Shown here: in pieces, positions 36,310-46,071 of the stretch | Layout: each line of letters opens with the position of its first letter | How positions within the stretch are numbered: position 1 is the stretch's first letter | Assembly: GCA_002840155.1 (NCBI GenBank) | Contig: PGZH01000009.1 | Location: forward strand, 62,001-126,000 | From: Gammaproteobacteria bacterium HGW-Gammaproteobacteria-13 | Lineage (GTDB): Bacteria; Pseudomonadota; Gammaproteobacteria; Pseudomonadales; Pseudomonadaceae | Direction: 5' to 3' | DNA: 64,000 nt | Notes under the pieces: generated by a model | Seen by the model: only the letters and a program-made list of their open reading frames with translations | Database searches by the model: none | Told to the model about the DNA's origin: nothing | Position numbers and translations under genes: made by a program

Positions 36310-36873
36310 ATGAACTCGCTTAGCAGATTTATTGAGGGTGTCCAATCAATCTGGGGCCCGCTCAGTTCTGAAGTAGTCGCAGGCTGCCAGCAGCAGCTGG
36401 ATGAACTCTTGAAGACGCCTGCCACCGAGCCGTGGTTGGCTGACCTACGCCAGCAGGCATTGACCCAGCAGGAGATGTACCGAGATCCGGTAAACGAATT
36501 TGTGCTGCTGGCACACACCGAACCTGAAGGGCTCTACCGGCCGCCTCATGATCACGGTCGTGGCTGGGTCATTTACGCGGTGCAGCACGGTGAAATAGAG
36601 ATGGGCACCTATGCCAAGGTGCAGGCCCCGGATGGCCGGGTGAAACTGGTAAAACGCGGTTCCACGCGGGTGAGCGCCGGTCAAACGCAGGTCTACCTGC
36701 CAGGTGATATTCACGATACGCACTGTATTTCCGGGCCGGCTTTGCTCTTCCGCTTCACCGAGCGGGATTTGAAGAAGGAGGACAAAGAGGCCCGCAAGCT
36801 GACACGGTACATCGAGCAGGATGGTGATTGGGTTCCGGCGAGCCAGTGCGATCCCGAATGGTTGAAGCCATGA
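36310..36873 (+). CDS. Cupin-fold metal-dependent protein
   Basis: A 187-residue protein with a cupin-like metal site: PPHDHGRGWVIYAVQHGEIEMG carries HxH plus downstream Glu, and a second cluster is VYLPGDIHDTHCIS. The helical N-terminus (about residues 1-55) precedes the barrel. The pattern is like cysteine-dioxygenase-type cupins, but no assignment of substrate is possible. The stop overlaps the MFS start (ATGA), so the two proteins probably act together: a small molecule modified by the cupin and exported or imported by the transporter. Confidence 0.75.
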   Translation: MNSLSRFIEGVQSIWGPLSSEVVAGCQQQLDELLKTPATEPWLADLRQQALTQQEMYRDPVNEFVLLAHTEPEGLYRPPHDHGRGWVIYAVQHGEIEMGTYAKVQAPDGRVKLVKRGSTRVSAGQTQVYLPGDIHDTHCISGPALLFRFTERDLKKEDKEARKLTRYIEQDGDWVPASQCDPEWLKP

Positions 36874-38303
36874 CGGGCCGCCCGGATTCAGAGCCCATCA
36901 GCCCCAGCATTCAGCCTGAACTCGCTGCCTCATTGGAGCGTGCTGTTGACGCATTATCAGTCCGCGCAAAACCGAGGCACTTGGCAGCCGTCAGCTCAGT
37001 GCTGGCCGCCATGGTGCTGGTGGTGCTCAACACGGCGATAGCCAACATGGCGTTACCAACTATCGCGCAGTCGCTGCAAGTGACACCTGCGCTATCCATC
37101 TGGATCATCACGGCTAACCAGGCGGCGCTCCTGATGGCTTTGCTGCCCTGCGCAGCGCTGGGTGAAAGCCTTGGCTATCGTCGGGTATTCCGGTGGGGAG
37201 TGGCGCTCTTTCTGTTCGCCACTCTGATGTGCGCGCTGGCCCCGACGCTGTCTTGGCTTATCGCAGCGCGGTTGCTGCAGGGGCTTGGAGGCGCGGCAGT
37301 CATGGCGCTCGCAATTGCACTGCTTCGCCAAGTGCTGCCGAGCCAGCAACTGGGTGCCGCGATTGGCTGGAATGCACTTGCGGTTGCCCTGTCATCAGCA
37401 GCAGGCCCCGCAGTGGGTGCAGCGATTCTCAGCGTGGCAGACTGGCCATGGCTGTTTGCTGTGCTGCTCCCTTTCGGGCTCTGGGTGATGCTAACGGCTC
37501 GCGCGTTACCTGCTGTGGACGGCACCGCGCGCAAAGCTGATCTGTTGAGCATTGCATTGAATGCCGGGACCTTTGCATCGCTGGTCATAGCCGCTGGAGT
37601 CATCACTGAGCACCCAGCACTGGCTGCAGCGTTGCTGGCCATCTCTGCCATCCAACTGACGCTGTTGGTTAAGCGGGAAAGGCAGAAGGAAGCGCCACTG
37701 ATTCCGCTTGATCTGCTCAGATCCAACTCATTCCGTATTTCAGTTATTGCCTCGGTGCTCTGCTTTGCTGGGCAGACCGCAGGCCTCGTGGCGCTGCCCT
37801 TCTACCTTCACTACAGCCTCGGGCAAGAGGTGCTGATGACAGGCCTCTACATGATCCCCTGGCCTTTAACCGTCGCACTCATAGCTCCGCTCGCGGGCCG
37901 TCTTTCAAATCGATGGTCGACTGCCTGGTTCTGTTCGGTAGGTGGCATTTGTCTTTCCGCTGGATTAGCAGGGGCTGCGCTCTGGCCTCTAGAGGAAAAC
38001 CTCATAATGCTTGTGCCGCTGACCATGCTCTGCGGTCTCGGCTTCGGCCTCTTTAACGTGGCTAATAACCGCAACATGTTCCTCTCGGCGCCAATGAGCC
38101 GGAGTGGTGCGGCAGGAGGGATGCAGGGTACCGCTCGCTTGCTCGGACAAACTGCTGGAGCAGTCATCGTGACACTGCTCTTTAACCTATTCCCCGCAGA
38201 CTCTGCGCCTCAGCTTGCCCTTGGTGCGGGAGCCTTATTGAACTTGTTCGCCGCCCTGATAAGCACATTGCAAGGCAGGCAGACGTACAGCTACAAATCA
38301 TGA
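36870..38303 (+). CDS. MFS transporter (DHA2-like, 14-helix)
   Basis: A 477-residue drug-efflux-type major facilitator. A hydrophilic N-terminus of about 45 residues precedes the first helix (VSSVLAAMVLVVLNTAIANMALP), which has the DHA2 motif LNTAIANMALPTI. LGESLGYRRVFRWGVALF matches motif A, and 13-14 helices can be drawn. The ATG at 36870 overlaps the cupin stop; in-frame starts upstream lie inside the cupin gene. The neighbouring LysR gene is the likely regulator. The substrate is unknown. Confidence 0.93.
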   Translation: MTGRPDSEPISPSIQPELAASLERAVDALSVRAKPRHLAAVSSVLAAMVLVVLNTAIANMALPTIAQSLQVTPALSIWIITANQAALLMALLPCAALGESLGYRRVFRWGVALFLFATLMCALAPTLSWLIAARLLQGLGGAAVMALAIALLRQVLPSQQLGAAIGWNALAVALSSAAGPAVGAAILSVADWPWLFAVLLPFGLWVMLTARALPAVDGTARKADLLSIALNAGTFASLVIAAGVITEHPALAAALLAISAIQLTLLVKRERQKEAPLIPLDLLRSNSFRISVIASVLCFAGQTAGLVALPFYLHYSLGQEVLMTGLYMIPWPLTVALIAPLAGRLSNRWSTAWFCSVGGICLSAGLAGAALWPLEENLIMLVPLTMLCGLGFGLFNVANNRNMFLSAPMSRSGAAGGMQGTARLLGQTAGAVIVTLLFNLFPADSAPQLALGAGALLNLFAALISTLQGRQTYSYKS

Positions 38304-38511
38304 CTTTAAATCGCCCCTGACGAATATAGCCGGCAGCTTCTGGCCGATAACAGCTCATCCCTAATTTGCGTTATTGGTGCTCCCCTGAACTCCAGGCTCG
38401 GGCGAGTACATATCGCTGGTCGCACGGATTTGCCATGCACGGCATTGCTCGACAGAATCGCGCCCCGATTCGGCTTAATGGCCGGACGCCGAGGCTGAGA
38501 AGGGGCTGGAG

Positions 38512-39207
38512 TTGAACGAGCAGACATTGTCTATGCGCCTGGAGCGTGTGGCGGCGCATGTGCCGGCAGGGGCGCGGCTGGCTGATATTGGCTCGGACCA
38601 CGCCTATCTGCCGGTGGCGTTGATGCGCCGTGGGGCCATCGAGGCTGCAGTGGCGGGGGAGGTGGCGTTGACGCCGTTCCACGCGGCTGAACGCAGCGTG
38701 CGTGAAAGCGAGCTGAGCCAACGCATCAGTGTGCGTCTGGCCGATGGTTTGGCGGCGATTGAGGCGAGCGACGCAATCACGGCAATCAGCATCTGCGGGA
38801 TGGGCGGCGAGCGGATTCGCGACATCCTCGACAGCGGCAAGGCGCGCCTGAGTGGGCAGGAGCGTTTGATCCTGCAGCCCAACGGCGGCGAGCAGCCGCT
38901 GCGCCAATGGCTGATGGAAAATGGCTACCGCATCCTCTGCGAGGAGGTGCTGCGGGAGAATCGCTTTGCCTACGAAATTATCGTTGCCGAACGTTCTGGC
39001 CCGGTGAGCTACAGCGCCGAGGAACTGTACTTTGGCCCGCTGCAGATGCAGACGCGCAGCCCGGCTTTCCTGGCCAAGTGGCAACGCATGCTGCGTCTGA
39101 AGCAACAGACCCTGGCTGACTTCGCTCAGGCGCGCCAGGCGGTGCCGGAAGAGAGGGTGCAGAAAGTCGCCCAACAGACGCAGTGGATTACTGAGCTGTT
39201 GGCGTAA
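38512..39207 (+). CDS. trmK: tRNA (adenine(22)-N1)-methyltransferase
   Basis: A 231-residue SAM-dependent methyltransferase of the TrmK/YqfN family (COG2384), which methylates A22 of tRNA. SAM-binding LADIGSDHAYLPVALMRRG, the ICGMGGERIRDIL motif and LILQPNGGEQPLRQWL are all present. The TTG at 38512 is preferred because GAAGGGGCTGG lies just upstream; the ATG at 38533 would shorten the protein by seven residues. It is monocistronic here. Confidence 0.92.
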   Translation: MNEQTLSMRLERVAAHVPAGARLADIGSDHAYLPVALMRRGAIEAAVAGEVALTPFHAAERSVRESELSQRISVRLADGLAAIEASDAITAISICGMGGERIRDILDSGKARLSGQERLILQPNGGEQPLRQWLMENGYRILCEEVLRENRFAYEIIVAERSGPVSYSAEELYFGPLQMQTRSPAFLAKWQRMLRLKQQTLADFAQARQAVPEERVQKVAQQTQWITELLA

Positions 39208-39257
39208 GCCTGGGTTATGCCTTGAGAGGCTGTGGGCCAAGGTTTTTTACCAGCGGT

Positions 39258-40073
39258 CTATCCCTCGAGTTGCAGATTTTTACGGATGCCGGCATCGAGA
39301 ATTCCCGCTGGGGCAAAGGTGCGCAGCAGGCTCAGACGGCCAGCAGCGACACCTGCGGTGTAACGCAGCTTGGGGCGCGCGGCGCTGGCAGCTTTTACGA
39401 CGACCTTGGCCACGACACCTGGATCATCGGCGTTTGCCATCGATTGACTAAACACCTTGGTGAGGCTCGCACGGACAGTGCGGTACTCGTCGAGCGGAGC
39501 GTCGGGCTCGATGGTGTTTGCCTCGAATGCGGTCTTGGTAAAGGCCGGCTCGATGACCGCGACACGAATGCCGCGTGTGCGTAGCTCGTGATCAAGTGCT
39601 TCCGAATAGCCTTCTACGGCGTGTTTGCTGGCGGCATACAGCGCGATGTAAGGCATGGGCACAACGCCCAGAATCGAACCGATGTTGATAATTCGGCCGC
39701 TGCCTTGGCGGCGCATATGCGGGACCACGGCGCGGGTCATACGCACAATGCCAAAGAAGTTTGTGTCGAAGAGCGCTTGGGCCTGTTCGAGCGAGCTTTC
39801 TTCCGCACCGGCAGGGGCAATGCCGAAACCGGCATTGTTCACCAAGAGATCGATACGCCCTTCAAGCCGAATCAATTCGTTGACCGCCGCTAATACGGAC
39901 GCATCATCCGTGACATCGAGCGCCAGCATTGTGATGGCGCTTTGTGCGGCCTGGATGCCGCGCCTGCTGGTGCCGTAAACCTTGTAACCCGCTTGCGCGA
40001 GCTGCTTGGCGGTGGCTTCGCCAATACCGGATGAAGCACCGGTGACCAGCGCGACTGGGGTGTTGGATGTCAT
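39258..40073 (-). CDS. Short-chain dehydrogenase/reductase
   Basis: A 271-residue NAD(P)-dependent oxidoreductase with the TGASSGIGEATAKQL cofactor motif, NNAGFG, and the catalytic YAASKHAVEGYSEAL (YxxxK). RR after the glycine motif (YGTSRRG) suggests NADP preference. It is encoded downstream of the Old Yellow Enzyme gene on the same strand; both read away from the TetR gene, whose operator lies between OYE and TetR. A joint response to an electrophile or carbonyl compound is plausible. Confidence 0.93.
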   Translation of the reverse strand: MTSNTPVALVTGASSGIGEATAKQLAQAGYKVYGTSRRGIQAAQSAITMLALDVTDDASVLAAVNELIRLEGRIDLLVNNAGFGIAPAGAEESSLEQAQALFDTNFFGIVRMTRAVVPHMRRQGSGRIINIGSILGVVPMPYIALYAASKHAVEGYSEALDHELRTRGIRVAVIEPAFTKTAFEANTIEPDAPLDEYRTVRASLTKVFSQSMANADDPGVVAKVVVKAASAARPKLRYTAGVAAGRLSLLRTFAPAGILDAGIRKNLQLEG

Positions 40074-40150
40074 GGCAATACCTTATTTATCAAGTCATTT
40101 GGCGACCGCTCACAGAGCAGCCGCGATCAGTGTTATCGCGTGGGTGTGTC

Positions 40151-41419
40151 TTAGTTGCGTGCACGCAGGCGTCGGGTGCGGTAGGTGCCCCAGCTGCTCA
40201 TGGCCAGCGACTTGACGAACGCCAGCAGGCCGCTCTCGTTGGCTCGCGGTTCGCGGCCCTTGGCGATTCGCTTGAGTTGCAGGGAGTACCAGAGGATCTC
40301 CATCAAACCCATGCGATCAATCGGTTTGATGCCTGTCTTGATGGTGTGCACCTGCTGGGCGCTGTCCTTGCCCTGCAGCAGTGCGGTCGGCGCGTCGGGA
40401 TCAATCGCCATCAGTCTCGCCAGACCAATGACATCCACTGCGCCGGATGCCAGCGCAGCATTCATGCCGGCAGCACTGCGAAAACCACCGGTCAGCATCA
40501 GCGGGACTTGCACCGTGGCGCGCACTTTTTGGGCGAAGTCGAGGAAGTAGGCTTCACGCGCTACGCTGGAGGCCTTTTTCTGCTCCTGGAGTGCACCGCT
40601 CATGGCCGGGGCTTCATAGGTGCCGCCTGAGATCTCGATCAGATCAATGCCGGCATCGACCAGCGCTTGAATCGCGGCCAGCGACTCTTCTTCGGTAAAG
40701 CCACCGTGCTGGAAATCTGCGGAGTTGAGCTTGATCGCCACCGGGAAGTCATCGCCCACCTGACGACGGATCTCGGCGTAGACGGCCAGCAGGAAGCGGC
40801 GGCGGTTCTCCGGCGAGCCACCCCATTGATCCGTGCGTTTATTGTGATGCGGCGAGAGGAACTGGTTGATCAGGTAGCCATGCGCGCCATGGATTTCGAT
40901 ACCGCTGAAACCTGCTTTCTTGCAGATGGCGGCACTACGGCCGAAGCGCTCGATGATGTCCTGGATCTCTGCACCGCTGGCCTCTTGGGGCGTCTCGAAG
41001 AACGCCGCCATATCCTCGCGAAATGGCACCGCCGATGGCGCGATATTGCGTTTGTTCAGGCCTTTGGGGGATTGCTTGCCAGGATGGTTGAGCTGCACCC
41101 AGATAGCCGCACCCTGATCAGTGGCAGCACGCGCCCACTTTTGCAGGATTGGCAGGTCCGCTTCGTCCTCGACGACCACGTTGCCCGGTTCACCCAGGGC
41201 CCGCCTGTCGATCATCACGTTGCCGGTCAGAATCAGGCCGATACCGGATGCGGCCCAGCGCTGGTAAAGCGTGACCAGGCCCAGAGTCGGTCGGTTGTCG
41301 TAGGTGCCGAGCGCCTCGCTCATAGACGCCTTGGCCAAGCGATTACGCAACAGGCTGCCGTTGGGCAGGCGCAGCTGTTGCGCCAGGGAGTTTGTGGTGA
41401 ACGAAGCAGGTTGGGACAT
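40151..41419 (-). CDS. NADH:flavin oxidoreductase / Old Yellow Enzyme family
   Basis: A 422-residue FMN enzyme. It begins QLRLPNGSLLRNRLAKASMSE, and conserved segments are IWVQLNHPGKQSP, FSGIEIHGAHGYLINQFLSPHHNKRTD and EISGGTYEAP. These fit 2,4-dienoyl-CoA reductase-like or enoate reductases, which reduce activated C=C bonds. No iron-sulfur domain is present. It is divergent from the TetR gene, with a long inverted repeat between them. Substrate not known. Confidence 0.94.
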   Translation of the reverse strand: MSQPASFTTNSLAQQLRLPNGSLLRNRLAKASMSEALGTYDNRPTLGLVTLYQRWAASGIGLILTGNVMIDRRALGEPGNVVVEDEADLPILQKWARAATDQGAAIWVQLNHPGKQSPKGLNKRNIAPSAVPFREDMAAFFETPQEASGAEIQDIIERFGRSAAICKKAGFSGIEIHGAHGYLINQFLSPHHNKRTDQWGGSPENRRRFLLAVYAEIRRQVGDDFPVAIKLNSADFQHGGFTEEESLAAIQALVDAGIDLIEISGGTYEAPAMSGALQEQKKASSVAREAYFLDFAQKVRATVQVPLMLTGGFRSAAGMNAALASGAVDVIGLARLMAIDPDAPTALLQGKDSAQQVHTIKTGIKPIDRMGLMEILWYSLQLKRIAKGREPRANESGLLAFVKSLAMSSWGTYRTRRLRARN

Positions 41420-41534
41420 GTGAGGGTTACCTGAAAATGAAATTCGTGCCTGTAGGGCGCCAGACGCGGTCTTTGAATTCGCCTAAACAGCGATCAAGAA
41501 GCGCCTTCTGAGCTGACGGAATTTATGATGATGT

Positions 41535-41568
41535 CCATCATCAAAATAGTCAAACATTTTGATGATGG
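41535..41568. promoter_or_regulatory. TetR operator palindrome between OYE and tetR-type genes
   Basis: CCATCATCAAAAT (41535-41547) and ATTTTGATGATGG (41556-41568) are perfect 13-base arms around an eight-base centre. A further TGATGATG precedes it. The position, in the divergent intergenic region 54 bp from the TetR start, is that of a bidirectional TetR operator. Confidence 0.82.
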
Positions 41569-41621
41569 GTAACATCAATGTATTCTTGTCGGGTGCATGT
41601 AGGCAGAGCGAGGAGTTAGGC

Positions 41622-42185
41622 ATGAAGGTTACAAAGGCACAGGTGGAGGCAAATCGAGCGCACATCGTCGAAACGGCCAGCACGTTATTTCGTGAGCGCG
41701 GTTATGACGGGGTGGGTGTGGCAGAGCTGATGGCCACTGCGGGCCTCACCCACGGCGGGTTCTACCGGCACTTCGGCTCTAAGGCGGAGCTGCTGGCAGA
41801 AGCTGTCGCGTGCGGGGTGGCCAAGACGAAGTCACTGATGGACGGCGTGGATATGGCCGATTTCATTCGCCACTACCTTTCGCGTGAGCACCGCGACGAC
41901 CGCAGTGGCGGTTGCACACTCGCGGCGCTGAGCGGTGACGCGGCGCGCCAGCCTGATGCGATCAAGGCGACGTTTGCGACGGGGCTAGAAAATATGCTGG
42001 CGGACGTGCTCGCAGCAGGGGGAGCACGCAGTGAAGAAGCGCAGCAGTGTGCGCGGGCTCGGGCGATTGATACGGTTGCCCATGCGCTGGGCGCACTTGT
42101 GTTATCCCGGGCCTGTCCTGATGACTCCCCACTGGCAGACGAAATTCTGCAGACCTGCCGCACTGCGATTCTTGACTCGCGTTAA
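41622..42185 (+). CDS. TetR family transcriptional regulator
   Basis: A 187-residue repressor. The N-terminal domain shows ANRAHIVETASTLFRERGYDGVGVAELMATAGLTHGGFYRHFGSKAELL in separate segments typical of TetR proteins, with GGFYRHF as the recognition-helix end. The C-terminal ligand domain resembles the TetR_C group of AcrR-like regulators that sense small organic molecules. The chosen ATG follows GAGGAGTTAGGC. It is likely to repress itself and the divergent OYE-SDR pair. Confidence 0.94.
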   Translation: MKVTKAQVEANRAHIVETASTLFRERGYDGVGVAELMATAGLTHGGFYRHFGSKAELLAEAVACGVAKTKSLMDGVDMADFIRHYLSREHRDDRSGGCTLAALSGDAARQPDAIKATFATGLENMLADVLAAGGARSEEAQQCARARAIDTVAHALGALVLSRACPDDSPLADEILQTCRTAILDSR

Positions 42186-42380
42186 ACCACGGTACCGTCT
42201 ACTGGTCATGCGTGTGCAATTGCGCAAATGTGGCGCGGTCTCATCGCTCACTGCATGGGCTGGGTCGTTTGCACGTGGGACTTCCATCCATGGAAAAAGG
42301 GGCGGCGATTCTGCTGGTTTTTGCCGGCCTATCAACCGCGCGGGATAGCCGCGAGCCACTGCATAACAAGGCCACGGCCG

Positions 42381-43154
42381 CTAGACGGTCGGCACCGTTC
42401 CGCCATCAATCACAAACTCACTGCCGGTGATGGCGGCTGCACGGGGCGAGGCCAGAAAGGCAATCAGGTCAGCCACCTCTGAGGGCTTGGCCGGCCGGCC
42501 CAGCGGAATACCGCCAAGGGCATCCATGATGATGCGTTTGCCGCCTGCGTAATCGGTACCGGCTTCCTGCGCCAGCCGCTCGGCCAAGGCCACCGAGGCT
42601 TCGGTTTCAATCCAGCCCGGCGATACCCGCACCACACGCACACCTTGTGGCGAGACTTCTTTCGACAGGCTTTTGCTGTAGGTCGACAGCGCTGCTTTGG
42701 CCGCTGCGTAAGCCGTGGTGGCTTCGGGCAAGGGCAGGCGGTTTTGAATCGAGGTCACATGGATGATCACCCCGCTCTGGCGCTGCAGCATCTGCGGGAG
42801 CAGGGCGCGATCCAGGCGCACGGCCGGCAGCAGGTTAAGGTCGAGTTCGCGTTGCCACTGCGCGTCGTCCAGTACCGCAAAGCCGCCGCTGGGTGCCGAC
42901 GAACCGCCCAGGACGTGGACGATGATGTCCACAGCGCCAAGCCGTTGCTTGGCTGCGGCTACCAGTGTTGCGCAGCCTTCAGCGGTAGAGAGGTCGGCCT
43001 GCACAAACAGCTCAGCCGGCAGGTCGCTGCTGGCCTGTCGGGCGCAAGTCAGCACCTGTGCCCCCTCGGCAAGAAACAGCTCGACCACCGCGCGGCCGAC
43101 GCCTTTGCTGCCGCCGGTGACCAGCACGCGTTTGCCGCTCAGGTCGAGGTTCAT
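42381..43154 (-). CDS. Short-chain dehydrogenase/reductase
   Basis: A 257-residue SDR. Cofactor motif [16 protein letters not shown], active-site [15 protein letters not shown] and GGTVPTV at the C-terminus. It overlaps the SnoaL-like gene upstream by four bases (ATGA), so both are cotranscribed, and a LysR gene is divergent from the pair. Substrate not known. Confidence 0.93.
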   Translation of the reverse strand: MNLDLSGKRVLVTGGSKGVGRAVVELFLAEGAQVLTCARQASSDLPAELFVQADLSTAEGCATLVAAAKQRLGAVDIIVHVLGGSSAPSGGFAVLDDAQWQRELDLNLLPAVRLDRALLPQMLQRQSGVIIHVTSIQNRLPLPEATTAYAAAKAALSTYSKSLSKEVSPQGVRVVRVSPGWIETEASVALAERLAQEAGTDYAGGKRIIMDALGGIPLGRPAKPSEVADLIAFLASPRAAAITGSEFVIDGGTVPTV

Positions 43155-43480
43155 GGCGCGATCTCCAGCGCGCGGATCTGGCTGTCCTGCAGCAGGAACC
43201 GATGATTCAGCATCACCGGGCTGCCGGGGAAGTTGCCGACCAGGCGCGCCGTGACGCTCAGCGAGTCGTCATTCTGCGTCGCCGCCAGCGGCTCGACGCT
43301 GTAGGTGAATGCCTGGCGGGCCTGCTGTTGCCAGGCTGCGATGGCGGCAATGCCGTGGTGTGTGCGGTTTTCGTCGGTCACGCTGGCGTCCGCGCAGAAG
43401 CAGGCAGCAAGGCGCGAGATGTCGCCGCCATTGCTGACAGCGAAGTAGGTCTGTACGGCGTCAGGCAGTTGCAGGGTCAT
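43151..43480 (-). CDS. NTF2/SnoaL-like fold protein
   Basis: A 109-residue protein of the SnoaL-like group (cystatin-like alpha+beta fold): [39 protein letters not shown], then a strand-rich C-terminal half. Such proteins are isomerases, cyclases or stress-linked binding proteins; no active residues can be confirmed here. The stop overlaps the SDR start, indicating one operon. Confidence 0.82.
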   Translation of the reverse strand: MTLQLPDAVQTYFAVSNGGDISRLAACFCADASVTDENRTHHGIAAIAAWQQQARQAFTYSVEPLAATQNDDSLSVTARLVGNFPGSPVMLNHRFLLQDSQIRALEIAP

Positions 43481-43553
43481 GGCCTGTTTCCTCTCACAGT
43501 GGGTTGGGATTCACGACTGTGATCTTGCCGCTCAGTTGATAGTTTGCTCAACT

Positions 43554-43578
43554 GGGATAGATGTTAACGACCTATCCC
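43554..43578. promoter_or_regulatory. Inverted repeat at the divergent LysR/SnoaL promoter
   Basis: GGGATAG (43554-43560) and CTATCCC (43572-43578) are seven-base arms with an eleven-base centre, right before the LysR start at 43597. This matches the T-N11-A layout of LysR recognition sites. Confidence 0.55.
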
Positions 43579-43596
43579 GAATATCAGGACAATTGC

Positions 43597-44508
43597 ATGG
43601 CAGATTCGCGCCTTGGTCTCAATGAGTTGGAAGCTGTGCTGGCCGTGGCGCGGCGGGCGTCGTTTCGGCAAGCGGCGATTGATCTGGATGTTTCGACCAC
43701 CGCGTTGAGCCACACCATTGCCAAGCTGGAGGCGAGCCTCGAAACGCGGTTGTTCAATCGCACCACCCGCAGCGTGTCGCTGACCGAGGCGGGCGCGATG
43801 TACCTGGAGCAGGTCGGCCCGGCGTTGCAGGAGGTGCGTGCGGCGCTGGAAGCGGTGCGCTCGCACAATGCCGGGCCGTCGGGTGTGTTGCGCATCAATG
43901 CGTTCGCCAGTGCTGCCCGCGCCGCGTTGCTGCCGCTGGTGCTGGAGTTTCTGCAGCGGTATCCGAAGGTGCATATCGATCTAGTGACCGAAGGCCGCCT
44001 GGTGGACATCGTCGCGGACGGTTTCGATCTGGGCGTACGCGCCGAGAATCTTGTGCCCAGCGATATGATCGTGATCCCGCTTGGCCAGCCGCAACGCTAC
44101 GCCGTGGTCGGCTCGCCTGCGTACTTCGCCCAGCACGGCCGGCCGCGTAGCCCGGCGGACTTGCTCACGCATCAGTGCATGCGCATCCGTCTGCCCAATG
44201 GGGCGATCTACCCCTGGCATTTTGAACGGGCGGGGGAGGTGACCCGGCTTGATGTGACCGGCCAACTTACCCTGGACGAGCCGAGCGTCGCCAAGGCGGT
44301 GGTGCAGGCAGGCGTGGGGCTGGGCTTTTTTATGCAGCAGGATGTGCAGGCTGAACTCGACGCCGGGCAATTCGAACGGGTGCTGGAGGCGTGGACGCCG
44401 CCCCGCGACAACCTGTGCCTGTACTACCCGAACCGGCGTAACCCCTCCGCCGCGCTCAAGGCCTTCACCGCCCTGGCGCGCGGCAATCTGCCGAGCAAAG
44501 ACCAGTAG
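43597..44508 (+). CDS. LysR family transcriptional regulator
   Basis: A 303-residue regulator. The helix-turn-helix region is [41 protein letters not shown], written in segments typical of the family. The start at MADSRLGL is preferred; the frame extends to 43561 but that part is not conserved in LysR proteins. It is divergent from the SnoaL-SDR operon and probably controls it. Confidence 0.93.
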   Translation: MADSRLGLNELEAVLAVARRASFRQAAIDLDVSTTALSHTIAKLEASLETRLFNRTTRSVSLTEAGAMYLEQVGPALQEVRAALEAVRSHNAGPSGVLRINAFASAARAALLPLVLEFLQRYPKVHIDLVTEGRLVDIVADGFDLGVRAENLVPSDMIVIPLGQPQRYAVVGSPAYFAQHGRPRSPADLLTHQCMRIRLPNGAIYPWHFERAGEVTRLDVTGQLTLDEPSVAKAVVQAGVGLGFFMQQDVQAELDAGQFERVLEAWTPPRDNLCLYYPNRRNPSAALKAFTALARGNLPSKDQ

Positions 44509-44542
44509 CGGTAATGCACCGACTGTCCACAAGCGCCTGCGA

Positions 44543-45982
44543 TCAGGCGATCAAGCCCAGGGTCAGCCCCTGCAAGGTGGCGGCCGCGCGGGTGGAGCAA
44601 CCCAGTTTGCGGAAAATGCTTTCCATGTGGGTGCGCACGGTGCTCGGGCTGATCTCCAGCCGGCGCGCCACTTCCTTGTTGCTGGCGCCACGGCTGATTT
44701 CCAGGAGGATGGCGCACTCGCGGGGAGTGAGCAGCGCGCTTTTCGGCTGCGGCAGTCGGCGTTCGCCACGTGCGGCAGCGATCACCGCAGCGCAGATTTC
44801 CGCGTCGAACAGGCCACGGTTGGCGTCCTGTTTGAGCAACCGCGCCGCCTCTGCTTCGCTATGGGCGGGCCGCCAGGGTCTGTCACTCCTTAACGCCACC
44901 CAGGCGACCGCGCTGGCGAGCACGCGATACGCAGCGCACTGGGCATCGGCCGACGCACCGCGAAAGTAGCCGCTGCCGTCGAGCCGTTCGTAGGCGTGGG
45001 CGGCAATTTCGCCAGGGATGGTCAGCTCAGCGAGCTGCCGTGATGCCTTGTGCGTCCAGTAGGGCACGAGGTGGATACGTTCTGTGGCGCCGTAGGGCAG
45101 CGGCCCGGCGGTGTTCCACAGCTGATTGGAGATGGCTGCGCGGCCCAGGCCATGGATCAGCGCGGCCTTGCCAATCTCCGTTTGATCTAGCTCTGGCAGC
45201 CCCCACAAACGTGCGGCCTCGACGGCGATCTGCGCCACTTGCCGGGAATAACCTGCCAGCCAGGGCAGCTTCAGATCGATCACATCGCCCACCAGGGTCA
45301 GTGATACGGGGCGTTCGAGTCGGGTGTCGTCCTGCACGTCGGGCGTTTTTTCCAGTTCCGCCAGCCAGGCCTCGGCATTGCGCACCAGCAGCGCGGCGAG
45401 GGCGGCGGGGTAGCGGCGGTCAGATTGTTCGCTGATCCAACTCAGCGCCGCGTCCAGGCCATGGGCGCGGCTGAGGATGTCCAGGTCGCCGGCCAGCACC
45501 ACCTGATAGGCCACGTCTGGAATATGCGCATGGCTCACACCAAACGGCCGGCCGGTTCCGTCATAGGTTTCAAATATCCGGCACAAGCCGGCTTCGACCG
45601 CTGCGCCGAGTTCGAGGGTTTTCGCGATCTGGCCAGACACCTCGCAATGCACCACGGCGAGTGGCGCCGCCTGGTGCACGGCGTTCATCTGTTCGGCGCC
45701 CAGGGTCTGGTCGAGCATCGCGCGGCGGCCATCGACATCATTGCCCAGCAGATGGGCGAAGCCATCGGCGTTGGCGGTGCAGCCGGACCAGCGCAGCAAG
45801 GCGACCTGCTGCGCCGTCATCAGGTGCTCGCCGTCGCCGTGCATGGCGCGGGCCAGCATCTGCGCCAGGCGGGCAACGCGCTGGGAGTGGCCAAGGGGCT
45901 GGCCCATGCTGAGGTCGCCGACCTGGGAGATAGCCCCCAGTGCGCCGCTCAATGAGATGTCGAATCGCAATGCGCTATCCAT
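44543..45982 (-). CDS. HD-domain/LuxR-type transcriptional regulator
   Basis: A 479-residue regulator starting at MDSALRFD. Two HD-like helical regions precede a C-terminal LuxR helix-turn-helix (LTPRECAILLEISRGASNKEVARRL, then STVRTHMESIFRKLG). The second HD region has lost most metal ligands (ALIHGLGRAAISN) but keeps HAYERLDGSGYFRG, which is reminiscent of HD-GYP proteins. A phosphodiesterase activity is therefore doubtful, and a ligand-binding role is more likely. It is divergent from the secreted alpha/beta hydrolase and may control it. Confidence 0.85.
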   Translation of the reverse strand: MDSALRFDISLSGALGAISQVGDLSMGQPLGHSQRVARLAQMLARAMHGDGEHLMTAQQVALLRWSGCTANADGFAHLLGNDVDGRRAMLDQTLGAEQMNAVHQAAPLAVVHCEVSGQIAKTLELGAAVEAGLCRIFETYDGTGRPFGVSHAHIPDVAYQVVLAGDLDILSRAHGLDAALSWISEQSDRRYPAALAALLVRNAEAWLAELEKTPDVQDDTRLERPVSLTLVGDVIDLKLPWLAGYSRQVAQIAVEAARLWGLPELDQTEIGKAALIHGLGRAAISNQLWNTAGPLPYGATERIHLVPYWTHKASRQLAELTIPGEIAAHAYERLDGSGYFRGASADAQCAAYRVLASAVAWVALRSDRPWRPAHSEAEAARLLKQDANRGLFDAEICAAVIAAARGERRLPQPKSALLTPRECAILLEISRGASNKEVARRLEISPSTVRTHMESIFRKLGCSTRAAATLQGLTLGLIA

Positions 45983-46071
45983 GAAAAAAGCCCCAGGGTC
46001 GGATAAATGACCGATACCCGCTAAGCATGTGGGTCCGCAGAATTTGAACTCCCAACACAGGAGTTCAGCCC

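Noticed and set aside
42186-42380. Small open frames between the tetR-type and SDR genes
   Set aside because: They overlap each other in several frames, have no ribosome-binding site, and match nothing I recognise.
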